From Thamnaconus septentrionalis (Eukaryota; Chordata; Actinopteri; Tetraodontiformes; Monacanthidae), in NCBI GenBank assembly GCA_009823395.1, contig CM020514.1, positions 7,599,466 to 7,663,465 on the forward strand: a stretch of DNA of 64,000 bases, read 5' to 3'. The position numbers and the translations under genes are program-made. Below the pieces are notes generated by a model that saw nothing but the letters and a program-made list of their open reading frames with translations, searched no databases and was not told the origin of the DNA. Of the stretch, positions 34,511-47,849 are shown piece after piece. How positions within the stretch are numbered: the first letter of the stretch is position 1; each line of letters starts with the position of its first letter.

Positions 34511-36636
34511 AGGAAGAGGTGGTGGTGGGTGGGTGGGGGGGGTATTGGATGGTTATATATCATTGCAAACAGTAAAATGAAATTTCCAAACGGTGATTGA
34601 CTGATGCAATATCGTGGAACTGCATCGGGATATTTATTTTTTTTCCTGTGTGTGTGCGTTATTCATGTTTAGCCTCACTGTCTTCCTTGAACGCAACCCT
34701 CAAGGACGAGCAGAAATTGGCCTCGGGAGACTTTTGGTCACGTGACATTTGTTGTTTCAGTTGTTCTCGGCCCAGACATTGGAGGGGGAAAAAAAGAGGG
34801 AAAAAAAAAAGAAGAAGAAGCTCAAGGCTGCCAGCGCTGGAAGTTATAAGCTATCATTTCCACTCGGGACATGTGGAACCAACGGGAGGACTGAGAGTGG
34901 AACTAATTCCTGTCTGCATAGCGGTGGAAGCCTCGGAAGCCTCCAGGCTCCACATCTCCTTGGAAACATCTTCCAGCGCGTCTGCTGCCAGCTGTGGCCA
35001 CCTGGGTCCATTTTGCACGCTGTCGTCGGACGTCGTTGATACAAGGCGGCAAATAATGAAAATTCATTAACACGCCGTTGTGTTATTTGGCAGTCGTTCG
35101 GTGCGTGGAGCCAACGGGATTTGAAGGCCTTGGTCGGCTTAAGACTTCACACCTGCCAGTTGATGTCCAGCACAGCAGTTCAGTCACAATCTCCCCCCTT
35201 TATCCTCGTGTGAAAATGATTGTGCAGATGATGCTGGGCTGTTCCACAGATTTGATCTCGGTGTGTGTGTGTGTGTGTGCGTGTGTGTGTGTGTGAACAC
35301 GGTCCAGAATTAGGCTCCGACAGCGTCGCTCCTGACTGACTGTGTTACTGACACAAATTCTTACTGCCTCGTCCTATTTTAGTCCAAACAGCGCTCGGTT
35401 CCAGTCGCGCTAGCCTATTTTCCAACCTCCCTCTACCCACCGATAATTGATTGAGATGTTTCGCCGTCGTCTTCCAGCTGTGACATCACATCTCTTTATT
35501 TCCTCTCTCTCTCTCTCTCTGAGAAACCCGACTGTTTGCTCAGAGTTGGAGACGTGGAATCGTCGGAGCAAATAAGTCGCACCGTCCTTTTGGCAGATAA
35601 GCTGAGCTCTCGTCTCCCCGCGTGGTTAATAACCTGTCGTCGGCGCCGCCGGCCGTGCTGGTGGAAGCGTGAGGGGAGAATCCTGAGCAGCCTGGCGTCG
35701 GCGTCACCGCTGTTCCCGTAACCTCCGCCTGCCTCAGCAAGCTGGGGGGGGGGGATGCTCAGCGGCGTCACACATCTGCCGACATCAAACAGCTTTTTTT
35801 TTTGTTTTTGTTTTTTTTTTACACGTCTTTGTCACAGGAGCACACAGCGGTCCGGAACTTTATGACGGGCCTCTGAATCCGAGACCAAGGCTCTGAATTA
35901 AGAACTCAGCGGATTAGTGGACGGTGCCGACCAGCTGACCTGAGTCACGGCCTGAAACGTTTACAGAACAACTCACCGTACCGGCAAAAGGGCTCTGGGT
36001 AAAAAGTCAGCCCCGTGTAATTCCACTCTCCACCTCCAGAGGCCCCCACATGAGGCCTGAGAGAGGCACTTGTGGGCGCACTTCTCTTTGTTTTACGGGA
36101 ACCTTCTCACCCCCCCCTGAGCCTGACGTCTGCGCTCCGACTCAATCCGGAGCTCCCGCGTCGAACGTGCGGACGCATCAGAGCGCATCCGCCTCTTATT
36201 AGGCTCCTGCGACGCTTCACCTTCCCCCGGTCGCCACCTGCTGTGCGTCAGCCTCCCCCCAACCTCCCCTCCCCAAGATGTGAGTCCTTGTCAGAGCCGC
36301 TTTAAAATGACCTCTGCGCTGTGTTCCTTGTCACCGGGCCGGCTGCTGACTGAGCCCCAGATGTGCTCGCAGTGAGCCTGCTGAAGCCCTCTCGTTCTTT
36401 TTTTTCTCTCCACCAGTTCATTTATAGTGGTTACTTTGACATCGGTGGAAAAAGTGAACAATTTGGTGAAATATTCTTTTGGAATTTTGTGAATTGTGAT
36501 TAAAAAATGTTTTTTTTCCCCCTTATTTTTCAACTCTTCTTCCCTCTGCTGTCTCCCAGTGTTCCCCCCCCGATTCACTCCATCTCTCACTCTCTCCCTT
36601 TCTCAAACACCAACACAGGCGCGTGCGTATACACAC

Positions 36637-36768
36637 ACACACACACACACACACACGCTTGGCTGGCATGGACTAATGGAAAGCTATGGTCTGGCAGGAC
36701 TCATCCTGCCACTTTCGACAGTAATTGGTCGTTTGCTGTCAGGCGGACAGAGAAGTGCACGCAGGCGC

Positions 36769-36813
<45 letters not shown>

Positions 36814-36927
36814 AACTGCCATATTTGTGTGTGTTTCATTTATCTTCCCCGTCCGTCGCTGCTTCATGCTCCTGCTCTTTGTTTCCGCGCACTGGTGTGT
36901 CTTTTATCAGCTGCTTTGCATCATGAC

Positions 36928-36996
<69 letters not shown>
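36637..36996. repeat. (CA)n, (CA)n and (CT)n microsatellite cluster
   Basis: CA tracts at 36631-36655 and 36773-36808, then a (CT)26 tract at 36932-36984 passing into (CA)6. Confidence 0.95.
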
Positions 36997-39900
36997 TCCC
37001 GTCGATCAGCCCTGGTCGCCTCTGACGGCAGGAGCCAGTGTTTTGCATATAATTGCCCCATCTCCGCAGGTTGGGAATGACGTTAGAGGCTCCGGGGATT
37101 TTTTTTTTTTTTTTTCTGCGTGTGTCCGAGGATAAAATGGCAAACCCAGACTTTCCAATTAGGCATAATCCATTTAGTTGAAAGCAGAGCTTTCTGCCAA
37201 GGACTGGCCGCGGAGGCAGCGAAAAACAAAAGCTGGTGACGGGGACAGAAGCCCGGTCGGTCGGTCGGTCGTCATGCGGCTGTTGTGAAAACAGAAGCTG
37301 CATTTCCATAGTGAAATGGGGCTCGGCGTGCAGGTGAGCCGCGATGCGTTCAGGGGCCCCCTGGCAGTCCTTCAAAGTCACGCCCCCTGCACACTCTTGC
37401 TGGTGTCGTTACTGGATCTCAATCCATCTGCTGGCGAGCTGATCTGGCGGTAGCGGCGGCATCGTCATGGAAGACCGACTTGTGTTGTTTTGCTGATACA
37501 CTGCGTCTCTGTTGGGCCTGACGAGCTTTGTTTCTGGAGAGGCGGCTCATTCGCCGTCGCAACCGGCTGCCAGTTTTTGTGCAAATTTCTAAACTTGAGG
37601 GACGCAACAGCGAAAAATGGGCCATAAAGTTCGGTATGGGTTTGTCTTTTTCAGAACTGCACTTGTCTGTGGCCATTAGCTTCCACGCTCATACAGATCA
37701 AGCAGCGGAGCAAAAGTGGCGAATGCTGCGACTGGAGAAGCGAGTGACAAAGTTTTGGGGGAAAATTTCAGACGCCCGAGGGTTGTTGAGTTTTTTTTAT
37801 TTATTTTTTTTATTCAAATCGCATGGAAACATTTTGTTTTCTCCGTGTGGAGAAACGATAAAAGAGAAAATGTGTCAAACAGACAGAAAACAAACACGCA
37901 GACACGTTGGAATGTTCAAAGTTAAGCCGCACTTCTTCTTTTCCGCCCCCAAGTGAATTTAAAAAGATATTCCGATATTAGGAATATTAATATGGCCTCA
38001 GATTTATCGGACAGGCGGTTGGACTCTCACCCTGTTGTTTGCCTAAACGCCAGCGGCCGTCTCCTGCAACTGTTTCCAACTCTCTCATGTTTCCAGAATG
38101 AACCAGAACCACAAACAGCTCTGCTGAAGCGTTCCACTGCTGGAACTTGCTGGCTTTGTTGCTCAGACACTGTGGAAAAAAAAAAAATCTGCTGCAAAGT
38201 TAATTTCATCAGATATATATATATTTTTTTCCCCCCCAAATTTTGCATGAAGGCAGATTATGACCGTGGGGGGGGGCATTTTGGATTTTACTGGATTTTA
38301 CCTCAGAAACCTAGAATGAATTTGATTCAGATCTGTTTGCATTTTCAAACAGAGACTCTGCTTGTCGCTGCAACTTCATGAACCTGTTTAAACATCTGCA
38401 GGGACTCGTTTTTATTTCTTTTTTCTCTCGCTCTCTCTCCGCATCATTCTCTGCCTCTCTGTGTTTCCCTCGTGACTCAAGGCCGACCCTGGGAAGTTTG
38501 ACAAGATAATGAATTGCAATACACGCTGCAGTTTTTCACATTTCACAAGCCAGTAACTCCGTCTGCCGAGACGCAACGCCGAGGAAAGAAAACAACCGGC
38601 GGACACGACGCAGGAAGACAAATAAATCCAGGGGAAAGTTTTGAGCCTCCCATCGCAATCTGTCCCGCGTTAGCGCGAAAACCTCCGCGCGCACACGCGC
38701 GCCCTTATGTAATTGTCTTCTGCGCACAGCTGCTTCCTCGTTGTCACAGATGACGGAATAGCAGGAAGACGAGTGAGGCAAACAAAAGGATGGAGGGAGG
38801 TGGTGGGAAGGGGGCGAGAGGGAAGTGTCAGAGTAGCGCAGGGAGGGGGGGCAGAGGTGAAGGGGAGTCGGAAATTTAGCGGCTAGTTATGTAACGGCCA
38901 GAAACTCTGGATTCGAGACGCCGTCCCGACTCGCCGCGGTATTTAACATTTCAGCGGGCCACGAATCGCTTCACTCCAAGAAAATCACAGCTTTTTGTTT
39001 TAATTTATGCAACCCCCGCTTTATTAAAAGCATGCATCTCCGGTTTTGTCCTCCCGGCACGCTCCTGCGTCGGCGCTAATTGGCTCCCGCTAGCGCGCAA
39101 CTGTCGGCAGAGACACCTCGGCAGTCGTCTCCTCACCTGTTCCTTTCCACTTTTATCGAAGGTGTCACAGGCAACCCGTGACTCCGCCAGCCTTTTCTTG
39201 AAGGGAGCGCTGAGCTTTTAATCCGCGTGGGTGTCGAATGTGGAAAATAAACTGAAATGGATGAAGAAAAGACAACCAAACAGGAAAACACAAAGTGCAT
39301 TTATATAATCCGGTTTCTCCACGGCGAGGACTTTTCTAAGCGGAAGTGCACAGTAGGAGCAGGAGGGTGGCTTGAAGTTGAAGTCCGAGGCAGAGGGGAG
39401 GGAAACAGCGGCGCTGCCATGAGGCTGTTGGTGGTTCACGCAGACATGGTTGTTTTTGGTTGAGGCCGGCGGAATGATTGGGTGCTCGTCTTCTTTTTTC
39501 GTTCGATGATATTGTCATTATGGTGACAGGCCGACCTGGATTTATAACCGCGAGCCCCTCATTTAAGAAGATGCATAATGGGTAATTTCACTGTACAGGA
39601 TTCACAGTGAAATCAGTCCTCTGCGTTGATCCATTGTCTTGCAGCTGCCGTCAAATGTCAGATTCCGATATTTATCAGTGTATCAGTTCAAGAGCATTGA
39701 GTCAATATTAACAAATAGCGTGGTTTTTTGGCGGTCATGGAAACTGGAGTTTAGCACGATTTTGGTGTGAAGGTCTTGAAATGAAATAAGTTACTTTGCA
39801 GGTCTCAGATCTTCTGTGTGGTGATGGGGCCACTGGGTTTTTATGGCCAATAAAATTCTGAAGAATTAAAGAAACTATGAGCTACGTAAGCTCGAATGAG

Positions 39901-40659
39901 TATTCAGCATGGCTTGGCATCTGCAGTTATAGTCATGTAACAGTGTGTGTGTGCGTGCATGTGTGTGCGTGTGCATGTGTGTGGTCCTGGTACCTTGTTT
40001 ACTTGCTGCGGCGGCTGATAGCATAGCCTGCTAAAATAGTCGCCTAGACTATAATTTACAGGAAAAACAAAACAATACAGGAGAAACAGAAAGAGGGACG
40101 TCCTCCATCTGCAGTCTTATGGACTTACTTCATCATGTGACCACAAAAAAAGTGATGCCCCTTTTATTTCTGTTGCTTATTTGTTTGCTCGGTGCAGGTT
40201 CGGTGGTAGCTACACTGAGGACCTGCAGGGAGTCGGTTTGTTTTGGTGCGAATGCAGCGCAGAAGTGTAGCATCGAGCAGGGAAGCTCGATCCTCTCAAG
40301 CCGATTTAAATTGGAACCAAGAGAAAACCTTTTTTCTATTTAAAGTAGATGTAATTATTGAGCACTGACAATGGAGAAAGATAAAGAAAAAATAGCTTTT
40401 ATTAAAAAAAAAAAGGAAAGCTTCCGCCCGGACCCTTCATCGCAGCCCAGTGCCAATATCCTCCTTAATATGAGCCGCTTTAATCACTGCATTCATTCAC
40501 GCCCTCTTTTTCTATCATTTCCCAAACACGCACACTCAGTTATTGTCTGTTCTCCATAATTTGAAAATCACTCTTTTTGTGTGTGTGCGTGTGGCTGGTC
40601 TTACCACACACACACTCACACCCCCTGGACTAAGAGAGAGAAGAAAAAAAAAACTCTTC

Positions 40660-40980
40660 CCATAATTCAGCGAGCGAATAAGGCATTCAGTCGACGGTGG
40701 CAGAGATTAGATAAGAAAGTGAGCAGTCAGACCGCCGTGGCGGGAAGGCAGAACAAATGAGCCGCGCACTCGTGACGGAGGGAGAGCGCCAACGCTGTGA
40801 AAGCCATCGTCCTGATCTTTCAAGATGAGTGCTCCTCTATGGAGAGCAACTCTGCGGCGCCATTCACCAGCGAGCCTGATTACTGCAGTTTACAAGGAGA
40901 TTTAGCCATTCATCTCTTCATGCTCCGAGCGGCAGCCATTGTCTAGTACATCATGTGCTGCATGGTCATTGATTAAAAAA
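40660..40980 (+). promoter_or_regulatory. Candidate regulatory stretch in klf7 intron 1
   Basis: 320 bp with no simple repeats and many factor-like sites: ATAATTCAG, AGATTAGATAAG (GATA), CTGATTACTGCAG, GCAGCCATTGTC (SOX-type), GGTCATTGATTAAAA. Conservation is untested. Confidence 0.25.
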
Positions 40981-41745
40981 CGTGGAGGCGCTGAGATGGG
41001 GGTTGGGGGGGGGCGGCGCTCGGCAGGAAACGTGCCCGTTTGCTTTATTGCGCGCAGTCGGACGAAGGAAAAAGTTTCAATTTTTCTTTGTTTCTAATGG
41101 TGGGTTGGTGGTTCTGGTGGAAACTGCCCTCAAGGCCTGAGCAGAAGCTTTTAATAAAGCAGATTTACTGTCCAAATTAGGAGGCTGGGAAATAATTCCG
41201 ATGCATTTTCTTTTTTTCTTTTTTTATTAGCACGATTTCCTCGGGCCCGCAAAAGATAAACTGTCAATACCAAGCAAGAAATCTCGAGGCTGGAACTTGG
41301 GGTTTTTCCCAGATATTTGTCCGCTTTAAAAATAGATCTCCGAAAAAAGGAAGGAAGCAATCAATTTCACAGCGTTGCTCGCCATTCGGCGACTGTTCCG
41401 GGAAAACGCGAGCAGCAGGAAGTCGGCTGCTTGCTTGATGACTCAGAGCCCATTATCGAGTCTCTGTGGTTACCTCCTGTCGGCCGGTTGGCTGGACACT
41501 GGGCACTTTGTGATGTTCTTCCCGCATCACCTGCCATCATCTGCCCGTTCAGGACCGCTTTGTATGGTCACTCACTCGGATGCCAGGTTTTGAATTTTGA
41601 TTTTTTTCCTTTTTTCTTGACCTCCTTGAGGTGATTTTCCTCTTGATAGATATTCTTTCTTTTCTCCTCCGTTAAATGCCGGTTAAATACATTTTAATTT
41701 GGGAGACAGTTTCATTATGCAGCTGTTGTTGTGATTAAGAGGAAT

Positions 41746-41748
<3 letters not shown>

Positions 41749-41820
<72 letters not shown>
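41749..41820. repeat. Inverted (CA)15-(TG)19 hairpin
   Basis: A CA tract (41749-41778) is followed after only AAC by a TG tract (41782-41820). The two arms are reverse complements, so this is a perfect inverted repeat with a 3-base loop and about 30-bp arms. Confidence 0.95.
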
Positions 41821-41821
<1 letters not shown>

Positions 41822-41920
41822 TACATCCTGCTGAGCCAGTGTTTGCAGACTGATTGGCTTAGGGATAAAACCTTGTGACCTGGCAGTGGTCCAGCCCTCC
41901 CATTCTCTTCTCACCCATCT

Positions 41921-41940
41921 CTCTCTCTCTCTCTCTCCCA

Positions 41941-42003
<63 letters not shown>

Positions 42004-42022
42004 CTCTGTCTCTCTCTCTCTG
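41921..42022. repeat. (CT)n microsatellite, interrupted
   Basis: Three CT blocks, the middle one about 58 bp, separated by two identical CCACTCTGT-type interruptions. It follows the CA/TG hairpin by 100 bp. Confidence 0.95.
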
Positions 42023-42089
42023 ACTGCCTCCCTTTGTCACATCCTCCTCTATTCTCTCCCCTACATCCCACAATTTCCCTACATTTTAC

Positions 42090-42440
42090 ATTTGTAGTGA
42101 GATTCCAAAGAAAAAGAGGATGGTTACAGTCTGGGGCCTGCTGCCTCTCCTATGTTTTTCACAAATATCTGGCCTTTGTTTTTTCATCCTGAACTCTGGT
42201 GCGCTGTCCTTTGCTCAGTCACTTCTCTCCAGACAACAAAACCACCGTTTACACCCTCCTGCAAAACGCTGGGTTTTAGCCCTGCTGCCTAAACTGATGC
42301 TTGGTCGGCTCAAAGCTGACCATGAGGCTGGATCCAGCAGCTTGCAGGGGGTGAGTTCACTAACCCGGGCACAAGTATGCCCTTGGTGACATCACCAGCC
42401 GTCTAAACCCCGGAGCAGTTGAGTGAGTTCTGGCTCGGGA
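42090..42440 (+). mobile_element. CRE-core dispersed repeat, copy I
   Basis: CCGTTTACACCCTCCTGCAA then AACGCTGGGTTTTAGCCC (42244-42281) is followed by AACTGATGCTTGGTCGG and the core TGCCCTTGGTGACATCACC (42378-42396). The right arm of the core has lost its AAAGGG. Lies within klf7 intron 1. Confidence 0.5.
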
Positions 42441-42733
42441 CGCCTGCAGAATTAATATCGGCAAGCGCTGGTGAGTTTCGCACGTGGCGGGGAGCGCAAC
42501 TCTAAAGTTTTCAAAGGCCCAAAATAATGTCAAGCAGACTAACAATAAGGCACTATTTATATTTGCCTTTTTGTCATGCTGACTTTGTGCAGTATTTGCA
42601 CAGCTGGCTGGAAACAAGCCCTCTTCCTGTTTCTTAGATCGTAGCTCCTGCGGTGAACCGGCGGCCACCAGGGTACGTTTGGTAATGACAGCATTCATAG
42701 TGTGGAAGTGGAGCAAGTTGACAATGGTAGAGG

Positions 42734-42838
<105 letters not shown>

Positions 42839-45240
42839 GTACAGATACAGGCAAACAAGCGTTTATCTCTGTTCTTTCTGTTTAAAGAGACAGCAGCAGC
42901 CGTAATGGACGGCGTTGAGCGTCGCGGCGCGGCTTCATGCATGCATGGCTGTTACACACGTGTTTGTTGTCTGTGCGCGCACAATAAATGGGTCACATGC
43001 ATTGAAGGAGGATGACCTTGGGAATTTTTCTTGTCGCGGTTCTTTGTCTCAGGGAGCTGCAGGCAGTTTTTTGGGTGGCTGAAGAGGGGTTAAAAGGACA
43101 GGGAGACTAAGCATCCTCCATCCGCTAAGTCCAAAGTGTAAGTTAAGCAGTGCAGCCAAGTCCTAAATTGAATAAATATAATATAAGGGCTTCAAATTCT
43201 AATGATCAGGCTCGACTTTTTGAAGTCCAAGAAAGACTTCTGCTGACAACGCTGCAACCGCAAATGATACCGTCCCGACCCTGGAGGCTAACACTAGCTA
43301 GCTAGCATACTAACTAGCGCCACTGAGAGGAGGACAGCCCCTTTATATCTTGGAAGGCGGATTTTTCCATATTCATGGCCGACTGCATCATCAGAAACTC
43401 CCCTGAAGACGGAATAAGAGATCAGAAACAAGCCGGAGTTGGGATTCATCGTTGCTGCTGCCTTTATTAACTCTGAATAAAAGATAGGCACGACTCGCCG
43501 CGCCAGCCACTTCATCCTTCTTTTGCCTTAAATAAGGTGTGCGCCCATGGTGTTCTGCAACTTCTACCGGTCCCGCTTTGTTGCTTAAACTATCCTACGG
43601 TGTGCTGTTAGCAGTCGGTATTAGCTAAAGTTGCTAGCCACAACAATAGAAGTGCCTCGGAGCTTGCCAACTCAAACACGACGTCAGAAGAAGTTCCAAA
43701 TTCGAACCATCAGCGTCGCCTTCAACGCTGCCCAGCCCAGCAGCCTCCTCCTCAGGTCAGGTGACGGAGATCACGAGAGCCGCACCGTTGCCCTCAGTGA
43801 TCTCCCCAGACATCCCCTAGCCTGCGTGATGCGCCATTCTGCTCACATCTCATAGCGCGAGCAACGCTTGAGATGAAAGAGAAGATTATCATGATCATTA
43901 TCATGATGATGCACCTCCAACGCGCCTCGAAAAACTTTAAAGTTGCGCGTTCTGCACACTGGGTTTGCAACTGCGTGCTGGAGGCGCTGCGGCGGGGTGT
44001 GACTTTCAGGCCTCCCGCGGAGTTTCATTCACGGTGCGATTTTTCCACAGCCATTGCACTCCAACAATGCCTCACGCGTACGTGCGTCTTGCTAATTTTG
44101 TGATGCACGTCGGCAAAAAGTCTTTCATTTCTCGTTTTGTGACTTTTGCAGCGGCTCCTGCTGCTGTCAAAGCGATGTTGATGCTTCCTCATAAGCTCCC
44201 ATTGGCTCGCCGTCTGATTTAATGGCCAGAAAATCTAACCGACATAAAAACAGCTGCGGGCCTCAAATGATGAATGCCTGATTCGTTGAATTGGATCCAC
44301 TTCTTGTCAAGCGCCGCCCGTGTCTGTGTGCTGCTTTTAAATGTCGGCCTAAAGTTTAGATGTGATATTTTGTGCGTGTTTTAAATAAGAACGACTTCTT
44401 AACTGACAGCAAAAACCTCTGTGAGAAGAAGCCACCGACACCAGCAAACACCTGGATTTTCACTCTGACAACACAAGTGTCATTGGTTTAAACCAAAAAG
44501 CTCAAAGTATTCAGGATTTTTATTGTCTCCATCTTTGATTGTCTGTGATGGGAGCTTGACGCACACACACACGCACAAGTCTTTCCGAGGCGCCTTCAAG
44601 TCATCGAGGTTGGCACGAAAATCATTCCTCCAATCCGTGTCACTCCGAGAGCCTTTTGAACGTAATTCAGTCTGCCGAGAGTTTGAAAAACTCGCCGAAG
44701 CTCAAATAAATAAAGTCATTTTGAGATTTATCGTCGCTCGGTTGTTACGCAAGCGTCTTGCCGTGTGTGGACAAATAGTTGTGGTGTCTGGCCCAGCGGT
44801 GCCATGCCTGCTATACTGGGATATGTGGGTCGGAAGCTATTTTAATCCACAATGTTGCCAGGAATACCTTAGGGAATAGACTGGCGCTCGCTGCAGTCTG
44901 TGTTTCTGCGTCCTTTCCTTTGTGTATGTGTCTGAGAGGCGGGGAATTAAAAGATGTCCTCAATAATGTTGGTTGACTTAAAAGTATTAAAAAAAAAAAA
45001 GGAAAAAAAGCCACACCTGCCTTTTGTCTCAATTTTCATCTCTGGTGTCTCGCGCAAAAGCGAAAAACGGAATTATAAATTGGGTTTGACAAAACAAAAC
45101 AATAATAAATAAATAATGATAATTAGCTTTTTAAATACTAAAACAAATAGCCACACGTCTCCTTTAATTGAGTTTATTGTAGTTTGGATAATTGTCCACC
45201 TCCAGGATACAGCAGGAGGCCAGTGTGTCCACAGGAAGAG

Positions 45241-45248
45241 CCGCCGCC

Positions 45249-45289
<41 letters not shown>
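45241..45289. repeat. (CAG)n trinucleotide tract
   Basis: CCGCCGCCG leads into about 13 pure CAG units. All flanking frames are non-coding as far as can be seen. Confidence 0.95.
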
Positions 45290-45290
<1 letters not shown>

Positions 45291-45390
45291 CAGAGCGAAG
45301 ACAAAAGTGACTGCACTTCAGATTTATGCACATTAGTGCGGACATGGCCTCCGTTTCCAGCTGGATGGCAAGCAAACTTCGCCGCGATGC

Positions 45391-45392
<2 letters not shown>

Positions 45393-45425
<33 letters not shown>

Positions 45426-45778
45426 CGCATTTGTGCGCGTGTGTGGGTCTGTGGGTCGAGGGAAGAGAGAGGGAGACATCTGAATTATTTAGGGTTGAAC
45501 TGCAGGACACACCAAAGTGGCGAAATGGTGGGTGTTTCTCTTTTACCCCCAAGACAAGTTTGCCATGCAAAGAGAGCTCCATCGCACACCCTCTCACACT
45601 CCCACGAATGGGCGCACACGCAGCGCTACGTGCACGCACGCGCGCAGCCACGCACACAAAGGCATCCACCGTGTGAGTCATGTGGCCACCCGTTTTGCTT
45701 TCCAGCAAGGCCAATGAGATCAGTGGCTTCCTCCATGTCCAAATATGGTGTGATGACAGAGAGAGGCGCCTCTGGTGC

Positions 45779-45813
<35 letters not shown>
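45393..45813. repeat. Flanking (GT)n and (CA)n tracts
   Basis: GT tract at 45393-45421 with GCGTGCGC extension, and CA tract at 45783-45812. Confidence 0.9.
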
Positions 45814-45819
<6 letters not shown>

Positions 45820-45889
45820 CTGGGGAACTTAGGAGTTGTCAGTCTGACGCCTGGAAATGCATTTATCTAAAGAAACACAAAAAACAACA

Positions 45890-46170
45890 ACAGCACGTCC
45901 ATCTTGTCAGTCAGAAGTGAAAACAAGTCAAATTTTCACTTCTTTTGTTTGCTCCGGTTCTGTGCATCAGCCCTTTGTGATGTCACAAAGGAAAATGACA
46001 CCTGTCCCACCCAAGTGTTGGCTCCGCCCACTGAAACCAACCTGTTTTTGTCGCCTTCCAAACTTGTGGAAGATCCAACAAAGCGTCAATGCCACCAGGA
46101 CGCTGAAGTCCAGTGTTTTTGACGGAGACTGTAAACAGAGGGCTAAAAAGTCTGCAAACAATCTGTGTGT
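45890..46170 (-). mobile_element. CRE-core dispersed repeat, copy J
   Basis: Minus orientation: the core reads on the + strand CCCTTTGTGATGTCACAAAG (45971-45990), then ACTGTAAACAGAGGGCTAAA (46128-46147), the reverse complement of the TTTAGCCCTCTGTTTAC landmark. The spacing is about 140 bp, as in copies A, C and E. Confidence 0.6.
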
Positions 46171-46480
46171 TCGAAGCAGTAGAATACAGAAGCTGTAAAA
46201 CGAATCATTTTGTTTCTACAAGTGACAAAAGACAAAATGACACCAGCGCGGATTCAAAAAAACATTGAGCAAAACTGACAAACGTGCTTCAGGCGGATCC
46301 GACAAAATGAGCTGAACCAGCAGGAAGATGAATTTATCTTAACGGTGAACTTCAGATATTATCCAGGCACATTAGTCATCATTTTAATTGGGACGGGGGG
46401 AAAAAATGAATCCACTTCATTAATCTTAGACACGGCAACTACTGTATCTCAGCGGGGGATGATCATGTTTCCGGGTCCTC

Positions 46481-46483
<3 letters not shown>

Positions 46484-46511
<28 letters not shown>

Positions 46512-46530
46512 ACTCTCACACACACACAGG
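46484..46530. repeat. (CA)n microsatellite
   Basis: CA units with AA and CTCT interruptions. Confidence 0.9.
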
Positions 46531-47165
46531 AGTTTTAATACAAGTAGATTTTAAAAGTCGCCTCATTTTTCCGGCCCGCTGCTCACAGCGACAGGAGAGC
46601 AGCAGCCTTTAAAGTGGGGGCCCAAAACTGCGCAGCAGATTGTATCATAAACCTGTCCAGACATCAGCGGGGCCTTTTGGTAAATGTGTGTGTTCTCGCT
46701 ACTGATAAAAACCGCTTCCGTGTCAGGTTGTCTGAGCGCGCCGCAGTCATAACAATTGACGAGTCATAAATAATTCAGCGGGATGAAGACGTTTTCTCGC
46801 AGTCAGTCTGGTGGTCCCCCCCCCGACTCTTATTGTCTCTCCTCACGGGCCGAGATGATAACGCGCGCGACTCGGCCCAGAGTGCAACGGTTGGCTCAGT
46901 GGTCCGTGGCCTCGCTTTGATCAGTTTACATTCAGTCTGCTGCCGGTGATGAGACGAATGGGGTGAGTTTAAACAGGCGGAACATAAAGGAAGGGATCAG
47001 CTGCCGCGGTCGTGCCTTAATGGACTGACCCTTTCTGTACGGCCGCGTGTGTGTGTGTGTGTGTGACGGGGTGCAGTGGAGGAGGGCTGATGTGAGGGAT
47101 GAGGTCATTGTCTGGTGTGAGCATGCGTGACTCTTTGTGTGTGCGTGAAACAAAGGCAGTCGGGA

Positions 47166-47167
<2 letters not shown>

Positions 47168-47224
<57 letters not shown>
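47168..47224. repeat. (GT)21-(GA)6 compound microsatellite
   Basis: GT tract 47168-47210 passes into GA units; a shorter GT tract lies at 47048-47064. Confidence 0.95.
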
Positions 47225-47225
<1 letters not shown>

Positions 47226-47574
47226 TGACTTCATCCGTTTTGCATTTATTTATGATGAGCGTTACACCGCTGTGTGTGCGTGTGTCTATTCACGTGCGTG
47301 TTTTTTTTTTGGCAGTGATTTTTTTTTTTTTTTGGGACGCTAAAATCATTATCTATTTATGCAACTTTTTGTTTTCTTTCGAGCTTCAACTGGCCTTTGG
47401 AAAAAAAAAAAATTAAAAAGTTTTTCTCGTTGTAAACGAAAAAGTTTTGTAAGTTGTGGTGTTTTTCAAAAGTGCTCGTCAGTCGTATGTGTAGCGCAAC
47501 ATGAAACACGTGTTTGTTAAGCACTTTTAGCTTTAGCGCAGGGGCAAAAAAGGCGGCGGCGGCGCCGGTTATTC

Positions 47575-47765
47575 CCAGCGGGCCAGGGCGGATCTACTTT
47601 GATCAGCCATTGAGAGATTTATCCCGCTTTGCTACGCTGTAGTAATCAGCTGGGACCTGAGATGGATCCATCCCAGGATAACCCAATCAACTGGCGCACC
47701 CTGATGAAATCTCTGCCAGGAATAATTTGTGATGGATCCAGAATAATCTGAGTGTCGTCGTTGCA
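47575..47765 (+). promoter_or_regulatory. Candidate regulatory stretch in klf7 intron 1
   Basis: GGCGGATCTACTTTGATCAG (TCF/LEF-like CTTTGATC), AGTAATCAGC, AGGATAACCCAATC, ATAATTTG and two GATGGATCCA copies (about 47660 and 47731) lie in unique-looking DNA. Conservation is untested. Confidence 0.25.
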
Positions 47766-47849
47766 AAAAGGGGGTTTTAAACGCTTTAAATACGGCAAAA
47801 CCTTCACTGAACTTCACTAATGTTTTCTACCTGTCTTTTTTTAACACGT

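Noticed and set aside
43100..43700. Possible LTR-like segment with CTTTATAT and GAATAAAAG boxes
   Set aside because: No matching second LTR, TG...CA ends or target duplication could be seen.
45073..45920. Overlapping 240-245-codon frames on both strands
   Set aside because: Both cross GT, CA and CAG microsatellites, giving poly-Cys-Val, His-Thr and Ala/Ser/Leu runs typical of repeats.
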